Assembly (NCBI RefSeq): GCF_035582795.1 | Contig: NC_134368.1 | Location: 30,006,501-30,070,500 of the forward strand | Length of the DNA: 64,000 nt | DNA from: Mycteria americana | Taxonomy: Eukaryota > Chordata > Aves > Ciconiiformes > Ciconiidae | Direction of reading: 5' to 3' | Part shown: one piece after another, positions 36,709 through 51,700 of the stretch | How the letters are laid out: each line of letters starts with the position of its first letter | How positions within the stretch are numbered: the first letter of the stretch is position 1 | Made by a program: the position numbers and the translations under genes | Notes under the pieces: model-generated | Databases searched by the model: none | Told to the model about the DNA's origin: nothing | What the model saw: only the letters and a program-made list of their open reading frames with translations

Positions 36709-39700
36709 CTGCAACATGAAAGAAAAAAAAGTCTATAGGGGCTATGCGTGGCCAGCAGTCATACGGTTAAAGTTATGTCTCAGTTCCTACAGCAATTTGC
36801 CTTTAATAAGTAACTCAGCTGTAAAAACTGGCTGCTCTGCTGAACCATGTAGCAGCAGAGAGCATTACCAGTATTTATTCCCTGTTATATTTGTACAAAA
36901 AAATACCTGCAAAAGGCTCATGCCAATTAAAAAAAATCAGTCTAATAGTTAACTAATACAGATAAACCTTAGAGTCTTCAAGCAGCATTTCATTAGTATA
37001 AACTGAAGTTGATTACACCAATAATAGTAATCAAAGTTGGGTTAAAATATGTAAATAACTTGTCATTCCTATAGTAGATGAAGTATGCTATACCTAACAA
37101 ACATAGTACTTTGATTTCTAAAAGCAAGTCTGGCTGTGAGTTTCTCCTTAGAGAGAAGCCTACCATGCAAGAGTCCACAGTGCCAGACTCGTAGCCAGCA
37201 CACAGCATCCTGCTGGTGATGGTTTTCATGTCAAAGTATGACTGGCATTGTTCTAAGGAAATGATGCGAACCTCTCCTTCTTGAAGCTTGAAAGGCACTG
37301 AAAAACAGAATTAAGCATTAAACTATACACACAAACACACAAATACCTAGCTATGATGGCTCTTTGAGATAGGAGAAATATTTCCATTAGGATAGATTAT
37401 ACATACTGCTTTATACTAAACATAAGGAGAGAAGAATCTCCCTTTAGCACAAAGCTAAGGTGAAAGCAGGTGGTTTTTTGCACTGCTGCATCGCAGGATT
37501 CGTGACTGGCACGCTGCTGAGCCAGGAGTGTACGTGTTGCATTCTGGAGAAGGACCAAGCACATGGGGACTGGTGTGACACTTGCTGTTTATCGTGCACT
37601 CGCACTGACAGACGGAGGAGGGAGAGCACCTTTACATGATATGGTATGGGACTTTAAAGATGGGGGCAGTATTGGCTGGAAAACAGTCACGTGAGGGAGA
37701 TGGAGGAGAGGTTTGACTCATTGTTGCGTGGCAGGATCTCCCTGTTTCTGTCATGGTAAAGCTTGGTATAATCACAGCCATTTTGAGTTATGTTTGAGTA
37801 AATTTGACTTAGTGTATCAGGGAATCAGAACTCAAAGGTTATTGGAATTATTTTAGCGCATCCAGGAGACAGTAAAGGACTTCTTCCTAGTCTAAACAGC
37901 TGACCAAGCTCAAAGTCTAAGGAAAGTTGTTCAGCCTAGGGCATGAAGTACTAAATGCTGTGTAGCCATGACGGTTTTTGATGCTTCATAACATAAAACC
38001 TTTAAAAACAATGCTGAAACCACATTAGAGACCAAAGAACCTTTTTTTCAGTTACCAGTGGTGCAAAAGCATTCTGTGAGGGTTTTTTTTTTTCCTGCCA
38101 TTACACAGAAGATATTTTTAGATGGGTAGAGCTGCTAGTAAACAGCCTATCCCTTACATGTGCAATTTAATTTTTGCCACATGTCTGACCTGGCCACTAG
38201 AGGTGAAGTCCCACCTGAAGCAATACTGAAAGGAAAATTTCCTTCTCCAGTGTACAGAACGACAGCCTTCCCTAGCAATTACTGTAACACTGAAGGGAGA
38301 AACTCAATGGCTAAGAGCATTAACAGGGTTGGGGCCAGGATAATTTGCATATGATGTATGCAGAATCGTTTTGTCTAAACAAAGATTTACATGACACAAC
38401 TGTTCTTGTCAGGGACCCAAGGATTGCACTGGCCACAGAACAAGAAATCACACTAACGTTCTGTTCAGAGGGACAAAAACAACACTCGTGATTATGCCTG
38501 GATGGAATAAATCGCGTCACAAGTCCAAAGTGTGGCACAGAGCATTGATTCAAGAAAATGGTCACTCAGCCTGTATGGCAATGCTCTCAGTGCCTTCTGC
38601 TTTCGCTGAACTAAGAATGTTGCCCCCCCGCTGATGATCTGATACCTTCTCAATACAGTTCTGAATACAACCTAAACCAGTAAAATGATAACCAAGTCAG
38701 GTGACTTTCTTGATAAGAGTTTCTAGATCCACAACATTTTTGAAAATCAAGCCCCTTGTCTAAATAAGGATTAAGGAGCATAAATTAAGGCTGCTGATTT
38801 GAAAAAGCTAGGCTCTAGTCACAGCTAGATCCCTTCATGAGTAGTTACAGTTCCCTAGTATTTAATAAGGTCCAGTAATAGTACAAATGGATAAAGCTTT
38901 GTAATGGGATGACTTATTTGATTAACTCAGTAGAAGGTTAACATGTTGTTCCAAGAGTCCCAGAAATACTCATCTTACTTTTGTTGCCCATGTGTCCCCA
39001 GCCTGTGATGTAGCAGTAGGTATCTGGCCGAACCAACTGGTCCTTGCTGGGCAAACAGACAGGTCTTACATAGCTTGTCTCGTTGATATCCTTGTCTAGT
39101 TCCACAATGCTGATATCATAGTCTACGACTGCTCTGTTGTAGCGTGGATGGAGGATAATGGTCCTCACTAGTCGGGTCTGCATGAAGCCTGATGGATGAT
39201 CAAGATTGCTAATCCCAAACACTACTTTCCAAACAGCTGCATTTTCTCTCCTTTGTAAAAAAGAAAAAATGGGAAATTTCAGTCAAGAGCCTTCTTTTAA
39301 GCTAAAATACCCAAGAATTTTTTCTCCCTGACTTTTTGCACATTGCACTTTGCAAAGCATTGCACATACAAATCCTACAAGAAAAAACAAATACTTAGGC
39401 ATCATTACTTACAGCTAAGATCTGAGCAACAAAAGACAATGCTTTCCATTTCCTTCCTGCCTGTTACCAAATGAATTAAAGCTCACACCTTCAGAAGATA
39501 TGTAACCACCTATTCACTGCTGTATTAAATGCCAAAGGCTCTGAAAATCATCCCTTGGATCCTGCCCGTATCTTAGGTGCCCACATGCTCACTGGTGGGC
39601 ACGTACAAATTTCTCTGGGGTGGCAATATCGTTCAGTAATGTGCTGCTGACAGCAGTAAGTCTAGCTGAAATCCCAAGGGAGTCTCAAAGAAGCAATTCT

Positions 39701-42700
39701 ATTATGAAAATCAAATCTTTTATGATAGCCATGGGAAAAGTCCCTTATTTATTGGGCATTCAGTCTGTGCCAAGCATAATTCCTATGCCTAAGATCAAAG
39801 GTTACTTTGATTCTTACAATTGTTTAAGACTCTTTCGGTCGATATACAAGATCACAAAAAAATGATCCATATGATACAAATGGGAAGACTGAACTAGTGT
39901 CTGCTGAGACACATAAGAAAAACATAGACTTTATGAAAGGCTTTGAGGGTGTAATCTCTTGATCGTAACTGGTCACAGGATAAGTCACGGGTTCCTAATT
40001 GGTCTGTGATGCTAAAAACCCTCAAAAAAGTCAGCATTTTTCACAACTGATGAAAGACCGTTCCATGTAACCAAGCACCTTTGACAAGATCGAAGCTTAG
40101 TCAAAGCGGTGTAAATCGAAGCATGCAAAATTTCAGCTTTTTCACAGTACTCAACACGATTGTAATTTCTATAATTTGTAAAGAGATTTGGTTGCTAAAT
40201 AAAGGCTATTTTTATCTTGAGTTGATGAAAATTCTGATATTTCAGACTATAATGATCATTTTACCATCATGATCAGTTTGCGAGTTTTTCCATAAAGTTA
40301 CAAGATTAAGTGCTAAGAATATTCATATGCTATTGTGTTCATGAACATTGTAAAAAAGCATTGCTCGTTGCTCTGAGCAGTCGCAGCCAGAATATATTGT
40401 CCTACAGTCGAGAAAAAAACCTTAATGTTTTGGATGCTTTGGTGTAATGCATTTCAAAACAATCTTGACAAAACTCTGGGGACTATACTAATATAACGAG
40501 CAAAGGACACGATGTTTCATGTAGTTCTTCCTATTTATGCCATCTACAAGTATTTGTGACTATTTGCATAAATACTTTCTGCTGCATTATTGTTACGTGG
40601 TCCTCATGTTTCGTATCCCAAGCTTAACAGGAACTTCACAAAATGGAGCATTTTGTCTAAAGCACCAGAGCACTTCAAAATCTGGCTTATCTGGTTGACT
40701 TCTTAGTAAATTTTTAAATACTTTATATGAAGAAAGCTTGTGGCATCAAGAATGATCTTGCTGTTGCTGTGTCAAGCTATACAAATGAAGAATTTAAAGA
40801 TTTCAGGCTGCTGGGAACATACCCTCAAATCTATTTGGAGAGGCAGAAGAGAAAAAAGTTCCTATAACTCCTCAATGAATTATTAAACCAAAATATCTTA
40901 GTACTTTAAGACATTTAGAATACAAACGTGAAAGAGACCTTTTACACGTAATGCTCTGAGCTCACATAGATATTATATAGCCCTAAATGAGGGGTAAATG
41001 AAGGGTAAATGAAGTGACAGTCTTTCTGCACTTGACAAAAATGGGAGAATTTTTACTTTATAAATGACAGCTTCTTTGCTTATCTTTCACTAATAAGAGA
41101 AATCTCTGACCCGTGAAATTCAGTAGCAGTCTAATATTGCTGAAGGATCTACCTCTAAATCCCACCCTTTATTTTAGATCACCAGAAAAAGTTCTTCCAA
41201 AGGTAAAGAAATATTCCAGATACTGCTTAGATTTATTTCAAAAATAGATGGGGAAAGAAGAGAAATTCCTTGTGCAGGACCCAAATATCTGATAAATACA
41301 ATATCCTTGTTTATATTATTCAGGTGTAGCACTGTTAGTTTAGAAGGAAGGTTATCTAGGTTACTCTTTTAAGTTCCTAGTTATCACTTTTCTTCTCTGT
41401 GAATGGAATCAGTTCTTGAACATCCTTAGGGCTTGATATGATGTGATAGTCAGAACTGAGGTCTCTCCAATGTCATTTCCTCTAGCATTTCCATTAATAG
41501 CCTCACACCTTGAGATGCTCACACTGTCGCCTGCCTGACATCTTCGGGCTTGGGCACTAAAGCCACAAACTTTGCCCCTACCACAAGTTCCATCAAGAGC
41601 CAGGGGGAAAAAAAAAAGGAAAACCCCCAACAAATACCAAAGAACTCAGTGTTTCAGAAATAAAAAGACAAAATTGAAATTATTACTGAAAAAGGGAATG
41701 ATTAATGTTATAAAGAAATGTCAGTCAAGAGATACTTGCTTACCACAGAATTTCTGCTGGCTTGAACAGAAAGAAAGGTGTTTAGTGTAGTCTAAAATAA
41801 TTTCCAATGAGCAAGTACCAGGTTTAAGCACTGATGACAACTGTATAGCAGAAAATTACTTGCTAACTACAGCAGAAAACACACATTTCAATTATCTTTA
41901 GAAACCCAATTAAAAACATCAGTACAAGACAAAATAAATGAGGTAATCAACTTCCCTCCAAAAGGGAGGTTCATTAAAAAGCAATATTGGTTAGCACCAA
42001 AAAAGCTGACAATGACCAAGACAGGTAAACTTCCTCTGCACTCCAGACAGTCCATCCACCACGGGAGGCCGATATTAGAAGGCACCGAGTAGTGGTTAAT
42101 ACTGACTTTAACGATTGCAACCTAATAAAGGAGTGGTGTGTCTATGATTAGAAAAGGGAGTGACTTCAATATGTCAGTTGCACTGTGAGCAAATACTCAG
42201 GTTTTATTTTTACTAATGGCCACAGCATTTTTCCAGGGTCATTTCTATGCTGCTGCCCAGAATGATTTTTTTAATCTATGGCAGCTGTATGAGACCTATA
42301 GGATTAGTGTTTTGGTCTTCTTCCTTTTCCTGTTTCCTCCTGAAAGTCAGGGCATCTTCATTTAGCTTTCATCAGTAGAGATGCCAGCAATGAATAATAA
42401 AGCATGTAAAAACCTAAGCTGATGCTGTTTTATACCATTTACTTTCTTTTTTAGTCTCTTAAAACCAGGCCTCTGTGATTTGCCATTGTGCAAAGGTCAT
42501 CACCTACCCCCCAGTGTGTTCGTACAGGAGGGAGGACTTGGTAATTCACATGTGCAAGTTTATAGGAACAGTAAAACTATCTGAGCCCTCTCACCCTTCA
42601 AAGCAGTGTGCTACTGTCAAGACCCATCTCTTTGCAATCAAAACACAGCCACATATGTGTCCACTTGGCTCACTCTGCAGGGAGCATTGCCATGGCCATC

Positions 42701-45700
42701 GGCCTGGGCGACTGGTCCTACCGCCAAGGATCCTCTTGTTCATGCGAGCAGCTGGGCGACGGCCACAGTCTAGTGAGGAACAGACGCAGAAGGGAGTTAA
42801 CTGTTACCACAACGGCAGCCCATATAAGACCTTCTGCAAGAAAACTGGGCACAGAACGATATTAACAGAGTCATGAAATGACACTGGGCAATACAGTAAA
42901 TGAAGTCGTCAACAACCACACAACAATATCAAACACATTGAGCTATTTTCATCCTTCCTTTATATCAAAGGATTTGCTCTCCACATATTAATTTTGACAG
43001 GCCTAGCCTGAAATATTAACCAAGCTAAGTTTGGGATCCTGACTTCCTTTGTCTCAGGAGTTACCAGGCTGCCCTTGGGAAGGTTTCCTGGGTTTTATGT
43101 CCTTGTCTTTCTGTCAGCTAGCAACGTGTTTGGGCTACTTTGTACTATCCATAAGAACTGCTGCTGGAAAATCTGCTCAGCAATCATAAGGCTTTTCTTA
43201 AGCCAGATGTGAGGTGAATGGCACACTGTTTACTCAGGTACATGGCACCAAGCTTGCTTTGCCTGTGGAAATTACTAAGGGAGAATATTTGAAGATGCGA
43301 AGACATTCCAGTACTCTGTCCAATTCTACTCTATAAGCCACTTCCACTGGAAATTATATAGCTTCCCATCTGCCAGACAGTTACTTTTCTAAAATAGTTA
43401 GCCCTTCACGTTATATTCTGGATTTGTAAGATGGCAGACATTATTTGTCCTGTTTATACTCAGTCTGATTTAGAGAACAAAAGAACACCACTAGTTTCTG
43501 CAATCAGCCTCCCAAGGGAGGATATGCTGCCATTGCATATATCCATGGGAATTTAGTGGTGAAGAAATAAATTGGAGCAATGGTTATTTGTAACTTCTAA
43601 TTCTTACTGTGCTTACTTAACTTCAGAGGGCAAGGGGTTAAGTGTGCTTAAAGCAACATATGTCAGAAGCAAACACCTTTGACAGGCTCCTATGAGCTAT
43701 TCTTTTTTTTTTCTGCTAAGAATAGTAAACGTTTGATTAGTTTCCCTAGTTTAGGTCATGCTTTGTGATTAATTTTCCCAGTCTCAAGCTAATTCATAAT
43801 TTAAGTGTTCTTCAGCAAAGCTCTCCTTGTCTGTAGAACACGATTTCATTGAAGATGAAGAATTTCCGCATTTTCAAACCACTTAAACTTGCACAATCTG
43901 CTGTGCCTACAGACTTGGTCTGTAGCTATTTCAGGTTCGTCCCTCCCCTTGAGCTTCACAACTAAACAGATCACAGCTTCAACTCCCAGGCAGATAGCCT
44001 GCTAACCACCCTGGTGGTATAGGGTATTTTCAGCAGGAAGTTTTATCAAATTAATTTTTGGAACCTGACTGCTGACAAAATTCATTTTATGGGACCAGGA
44101 CTGGGCTACTGCAATACACAGCCTCGTAGTCAAAAAATAAGAAAAGCTGATGAAACTGAATAGAGTAGGGAAAAAAAAACCCAATGCAAAACTGGATGTT
44201 GCAGAAGTGTAGTCAAATTTCAGAATGAATCCACACTAAACATCTGCATTTGTTAAAGTAATTTAACACATCTTGAAAAATATCTTTGTTTTATATGCAC
44301 TTCTTTCTTACCTTCTTTAGTGCAAAAGAGAGCCACTTTGCTTCTGCTTCGACACATCTGTCTAAATATTGAAACAAGAACATGGTGGAAATCTCAATTA
44401 ATTGATGTAATTTTTGGTAATTTGCAAATCAGCACAGGTATTGTACTCGTTGTTGTGAACCAGCTGTTAAAAATTCCCCCAAACTGTAAAAAGAAACACA
44501 AGGAGCTTCTTATGCCAGATCATCCATGGTTTCCAGCGTCTGCCTGGAGAGAATTCAAAATATTAGTTCAGCTTTACAATGCATTTCATGAGTGGGTGCT
44601 ACATATTTTGCAGACTGCCTCGCTCTCTGGGCGCTGATCCAGCTCTGAGGTCAGCTGGGATGTACAGTCTGTCAAGTCTTAATTTATGGCACCTGAAAGC
44701 ACAGAGATTGCCATTCTCCTCTTCCTTACAGCGGAAGGATAGAATTTTCTTTGAAATACCTTTGATAACAGATGATCTTTCATGCCCTAAAAGTTTTGGT
44801 GTTTTGAAAAAACCCAGGAAGTTTGCAAAAGTAAGTAGTAAAACAACAAAAAATTATCATTTCTGTTGAAAATTTTCAGATGAGAGAGGAAAGAAGTGAT
44901 TCTTTGTCAAAGGAAGGGAGATCCTTGTTGTCAGCAGGGATTTAATGAAGCTGTCTGGTCCGGGTGCTTCAAGGTCACCACCTCTATCTCACTCAAATGC
45001 TGTTAGTCTAGCAGGATGAGCCCCTGAGGATTCACAGGGTGGACTCAAAAGAGACTACAGTTGTAGTAGACACTAAAAATCATTATAGAATGTATCTTAA
45101 CAACTCACATGAATATGTGCTGGGATTTATACACAGATACCTTGGAAAAAAAGAGCTTACCAAGGGAGTTTGTCATCCTCCATTGATAAGTGACTACCCA
45201 CAGCAGTGAAATAAATCTCATTTACCTGTTACTTACCCATTCACTAGAAGTGCATGTAAAGTGGATGCATTTTTATTCTTCCAGTCTGAGTGCAGATTCA
45301 GCCATTTTTGATGCTGCATTTCCTCATTCTCTATTACAATTTCTGTTTTGGATGGTCCTCTGAAACAAATGAAAGACATTCATAGACCTTCCAGTAGGTT
45401 TCTATGTTACAGTTATGAAGGTGAAGAGGCCCTAATGCCTCCTGTTTACTCCAGAGATGTACAGCTGAATGTTATGTCAAAGCCACGTGTGGCAGAATCA
45501 TAGTTAGGGGAATGAAATCACCCCAAGAAGCCAGGCCAGCTAACATAGTACTGCCACTTATGTTGTATTTTCTGACAAGAACCAGATTTGGAATCGGGAA
45601 CAGCAAGAGCCTTCTGGTGGCATTTACTGTAGTCCATACATTGACATACTGTTTCTACAGTTTCTGGCCTCCAAAAACACAAAAACCAGATCTTCATATG

Positions 45701-48700
45701 TAGAAGAGGTAAAAGAAAAAAATATTTTCTTACATTCCTATCTTTGGAAATCCATTAAAATTTAACAGTAAAGAGCAGTCTGGGTCTTGTTAATAATACT
45801 TGACAGTATCTCTAAGTCCAAGCTGTTTGCTTTGTGAAACAGAACAAATCACAGGTGACGATGTCAAACCTGTCCTTCTGCAGCAAATTAACAGGAATAT
45901 GAAAGTAAGTTAGAATGGTTCACCAGGAGATATTTTCATATATCCACTTCCTCATTTTAGTTATTGCCTGATAGACTCAAGCCACTGAAGAAATTGCTGT
46001 TTTAGTAAATCTCAATTGCTAAATGGAAAAAAGAGTGTATTTTTTAAATGGCTTTACAAGTCATGCAACTTTCAGCACAGAACCATCCATGATTAGCCAT
46101 CAATCCCTGTCAATGACACGGACTTTCAAGGACTGCTCTCCTGAACACTGGTCAAAGGCCAAATTCTAAATCCTAGGTCATGGAAAAGAGAATGAGAAAA
46201 GTTCAGAAAAACTCTGATGTGTCCTAAAACTTGCCTCTGAACCCAATTTCTCATGGCAGTACCTAGTAATGCCAGCCAGGTTGTTAGTTTGTCTTTAAGT
46301 CCAATTTTCAGTATTAACTGTATTTCTTTTTAAATATTTACAAAAGTGCAGAATCCTTTACCCACTTGATTGCATAAATTAATAAAGATCAAATAATTCT
46401 GTTTTATGGTAAAGTTGTCAGTGCAACCATATGGAAATGTTTTCAACAGGGCTGGCAGAATTAACTAGGCTCTGAGGTCATGGCCCTGCATCCTGCCTGT
46501 TACATGACTTATTTTTCAGAACCTTCTCTGGGCATATTAAGCAAATATCATTCCATGATATACTACCCAGAATGTGCAGGCAGATAATAACAAGCATTTT
46601 AAAAGACTGTGTTTTTTCCTTATTTAGAGAAAGCTGTTTGCTGCAAAAAGAGCTTTCCTCCTCTGTGCCTGCTTATAGCAAACACGTAAAACTCTCCTCT
46701 CTTCATTTCCATCATTTCCTTATTTCCCACTCTTTCCCGCCAAACATACACACTTTTTTTTCTTAAGATGACATTGTGCCTTATGATCTTCTGTGAACAA
46801 TTATGTTCACCATTTCATAACTGTACAGCGATATTTTATGTGGCTGTAAACAGTGTCTGATCTATAAAATACGTAACTCAAAAATGTGCAAAAAGGTGCA
46901 AATATCATGCCAGCTGATGGATCCAAATCTATATTATCCCAAATATCAGATTATTTTGCTGAAACCTGCAGTTCTGAATTACAACTTGTGATGCTATAAT
47001 CATCATTAAGCCGATATGTACTTCTAAACCAGGGCAACAGCCTACAAGACACTTAAGCCTGTATGAAATTTTATAATTATTAATACAAGGTATTATACTT
47101 AGTAAAAGTGAAATTATGGCTATGCCTTTTTTCCTTGGTGGTCACATCTTGATATAATACACTCAAAAAGAGTATGCCCTAATTTATGTCTTTAGAATGC
47201 CTTCTATAAACATTTATAGAGCATTCTCCCCCTTGATGATGTTTATACAAGGTTTTCTTTCAGATAGGCAAGGGGCACCACTTGTCTCCTTTCATCTATT
47301 TTAATTAGAAATAGCCAGAATAAAGGGGACCTAAGAGCCTCATTTCTAGCTGAAGAAAGCTGGAGACAGTGGTTAGCATTTGTGTAGTGACCAAAGCATA
47401 CTGGGAATTGCCAGAGAATGAGAGAACACAAGCTAAAAATGTTAGAGGAGGAGTAAGGACTCGGGCTGGTGTGAGCTTCTGGGTCTGAGACTTTCAGCGT
47501 CCAGGGAGGGGCTGCTGTGCCAGGAGCATACATTACACCAGGGACTGTAAAGCACTCTGAGAAAAGGAGGGAGGTAGAGCAATGGGGACTAATTTTAGCC
47601 AGACCCATCCTGTGCTCCAGAAACACAGCAGGCAGCAGGTTCTACTCGGCCTCTCTTGGAGCTGTAGCACACAATTTCTTCTGTGGACACACTCTAAACA
47701 AAAGGGAAGGACCTTTCAATGGACAGAGCTGTGTCAACTCATGGAGTATAATTTCTTCATCAGAATATTTTGCTTTACTGAGTTTCTTACAGACTCCAAC
47801 AACAAAGCTATAGCTGCTAGTTACTTTAAGGCATCGATCTACATCTTTGAGTTTGAAATTAGCTCTCTTGCCAATTTTTTATTTTAGTGGTCTGCCGAAG
47901 TTGACCTAAATTAAGTCAATCTGCATGAAAGTCATGTGTGTGGCCATATGTAATATCTTTCAAGATTTCAGGCAAGCCAAATAAAGAACCTTTGTTATGA
48001 AACACTTTCAGAAAGCTCTTCCACTTCTTTGCAGTTTTATTTTTGGGTTTTTTTCCCATTTGGTTTGCATATAACAGAACAGCTTTGTTCAGAAACTCAG
48101 TGTTGATTTTAGATTAATGCTTTTAATTATTACTGGTATTGCAACAATAAGCAAAATTGAAACTCTATTTGTTGACTGAAACCATATATACCTGGAACAC
48201 AATGTGCAGTTTTGAGGCCCCTCAGTTTAAGAGGATATTCAGAAACTGGAGAGGGTGTGCAGATGGCTTTCAAATTTTCTGCAGGCCTATGGCACTGACG
48301 CACAAGGAGAGGTTGAGGGAACTGGACTTGTTTACCCTTGTGAAGAGGAAGCTAAGGGACAATTCAATAGCAACCTGTAACCACTTGAAGAGGAGTTAAA
48401 AGCTGATGGAATCAAACTTTTCTCAATAGTGCTGCATGGTAAAACAAGGGGAAATGGCCTAGAGTTGCAGCTTTGGAGATTCATAGCAGATGAAAGAAAA
48501 TACTTTTTCATTAGGAAGGCGGAGCAGCCCTGGAAAAGAGAGACTGTGGAATCTCAATCCATCAAGGTTTTCAAGACTTGGCTAAACAGAGCAGTAGTTG
48601 AGCTGATCTCGTTTTGGCGGTAGTCCTGCTTCAAGTGGGAGATGGACTAGATGTTCTCCAGATGTCTGTTACAATGGGGATCTTATGATTCTGTTGCACA

Positions 48701-51700
48701 GTACAAATACACTGTAGCTATGCTGAAGAGCTTAATCTTAAAAAAGGCTAACAGTTACCAGAACAGATTTTTCACAAATAAGAGCATCTTTTAACTTTAC
48801 AGTACAGTCACTGAAATAACTACATCGCTTAAGTAAGTTTGTTAGTGATATCTGCAAACATAAGACATTCATACCATGGTAACAATAATGCATGCCTTTT
48901 GAGTGGTGATCTTTGGATCAGATCCTCCACCAGGCTTTCAAGATAACTTACAAATCCTACCTGAATCCACATGACTTTATAACATCTCATAGTGCTATTT
49001 GGATGGAACCATTTGAGTACTGAAATATTATTTTAAAACCCCTGGTGTTCTAAGAATCTATTAAAGAATAGACCACAAAAGTTTAACTGTCTCATGTGTC
49101 TCATATTAAATATCTGCAGTAGATCTTTATATCCAGAAGAACTATGCTAAAGCTTCTGAGCTCAAACCACTCAAGCATAACACTCAATAAATACACTTTA
49201 GGGTGCCTGTAGTGTCAGTCTATGGACTTCTCCAAGACCATATCAAAAGTGCCATAGTTAAGTAAATTTACAATAGATGCTCAACAAACAGCAATGTTTT
49301 ATGATATTTTCCCCTCTAAAGTGATAGAAATACCAAGCTTAGTGGTAAAAGACAAGTATGACTTTCACCTAGATTTTCATTAGGTCCTCTGCGCTGTTTT
49401 CAAGAATGAAATGGGATGAGGCCCTATGAAAAAAATCCTTCCACGAGGCTTTCTTGGACTAGACAGTTAACCAAAACTGTTAACTATCAGAAAATTCAGC
49501 CAAAAGGAATCTTACGAGGCCATCTGATCCATTCCCCTAATCCAAAATAAGATCAGCTATACCTAAATTCTCTCTGACAGATTTTTGTGTGCCCTGTTTG
49601 TAAAAATCTCTAATGATGGAGCATCCTCAGCATTTCCAGGCCATATATTCCAGGATTTACAGTTAGCAATTTTTTTCTAATGTTTGTTCTAAATCTTCCT
49701 GCCTGTCATTTAAGCTCATTACTTCTGTCTTATTTCCACTGGAAATGGAGAACAGTTTGTTCCTTGCCTCTTTGCAGCAGCCTTTTACATATTTGAAGGC
49801 TCCTATACCTCCCTCCCCGTGACTGACCACCCAGAGTTTTCAATCTTTTTTCACAGACTATGCTTTCTAGGTCTTTCATCACTCCTGCTGACCTATTCTG
49901 AACTCTCCCCATCTAGTTAAAATCTAACACAAGCCGAATACACCAGAGCAATTACACATAAAAACTCCTGGTTAATTCAGGCCATTTCTCCAGTCTGTCA
50001 AAAAATTTTTGAATTCTAATCCTGTCCTTCAAAATGCTTTCGGATCCTCCCAGCTTGATGCTGAATGAGAAATTATTAAGCGTGCTCTCCACTCCATCCT
50101 CTGAATGACTGATGACAACACTGAATATCACCCCAAACACACTGGGATGTGTCTAGCCCCCCATCCGATACATCTTTATGGTTTGACAATGAATCATCAA
50201 CAGTCTCGTATCATTTCATCTGTGTCCGTATCTCCTTACGTATGGCAAAAGTCATTTCACATAGTGTGAAAGTTGAGAATATATCACATCTATTGTTTCT
50301 TCCCTATCCACAGCGTCTCTGCCTTTTCAAGGAATAAATTAAGGGAATCTGACATGATTTGTTATTGATAAATATATTCTGTCTGTCATTAAGACCTTAT
50401 ACTTCTGTAATTATTTGATGATAACTGAAGCTAGGCAACTACTTTGTAAATCTCTGCATCTTCCTCTTTTTCCCTTTTTGATGAAAGATGGCATACCTAA
50501 CAGTTTTCAGGCTTATGTAGCCATTCTCCACAACTTCTCTGAACTACTGGCTACCATTATTGGCAGCCATAATGGAGATCTGCCATAGCCATAAATCTTA
50601 AATGCTCCTGGATGAATTTCAGCAAAACTAGCTATTTGAAGAGCAGTGTATAACCTATTATTTTTTTTACTCTAGCCCTAACTCTTAAGTCTTTACCATC
50701 TTAGAAACTTAATACGGTTTGCTGAGGTTTCTTTGTGGTTTTGTTTTGGGGGTTTTGTTTGTTTGCCTTTTTTGTTTAATATCCCTGGCTTTTCTGATTC
50801 TTTCTCCAGATACTTATGCTGTTGTTCTATACCGGTTCTTGTAAGTTTGAACTACATCTCCACTCTCTCTAGAATTCCACAAAATCAGTCACTCATAAAA
50901 TCAGAAAGGCAAGACATTGTAATTTGCAGTAGCACTTATGTCTACCCGTGTGGAAAATTTTAACTTAGATTTTACTATTTTTTCAAATTTCAATTTAAAA
51001 ATTAGAATATTCCTTTAATACATTTAATTTCAAGCTATAGATTCACTTATATGTGTTTAAGAGAGGGATTTTTAGAATTAAAAGAGAAAAATAAAACCCA
51101 GTCTGTCTTCTACATTATAAATGTGCTGGCAATGGGAAAAAGTAATGTTTAGGATAATTTCATTACATAATTTGTATAGTGGAAATATTAAAGAAATAGT
51201 TTTCAAAGCATTCTAGCCTGCTACCTGCTGATCACTGTGCACAACAGTCAAAGTTTATAGTGTAGTTTATAGTGAAACACAAGGAACATTATGACTTGCA
51301 TACTAAATCATAATGAAAAAAAAATAGAAGGCAGGTACTAATTTTAGGTTATGAAGTTAATATTCTGTTCATCATTAAAAGTAATGTAATTTGGGATACT
51401 TCTGTACAGCAATGGGTTTAATACCTCTTTCTCCCTATTCCATTGTGGAAAATTCTCTCACATGTATTAAATTGCAAGTTTAGAATAAAGTATAATCCAT
51501 AAACCGGATTCCTTCTCCCTTCAAAGTAACAGTAACATTCCTCTGTTCAGCTTCTATAATTCCATTGTTTTAAGTGCTCAAGTGACAGCAGGCTTGAAAA
51601 AGGAAGTCTCGTGTTATGCCAGAAAGTAATCAATAATGTGTGTATGGGCACTAATATAAAAAAATTGGGCCTATTTCAGAGCTGGAACAGCATCTGTTTC

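Noticed and set aside
36993..37163. Extension of the CORIN exon past 37164 suggested by an open reading frame
   Set aside because: The conserved sequence stops exactly at a GT donor (VDSCM|gtaggc) and the GDSGG exon follows in phase, so the extension is intron.
41409..41633. 74-codon - strand ORF between CORIN protease exons
   Set aside because: Its sequence does not fit any part of the protease domain, and the flanking exons join in phase without it.
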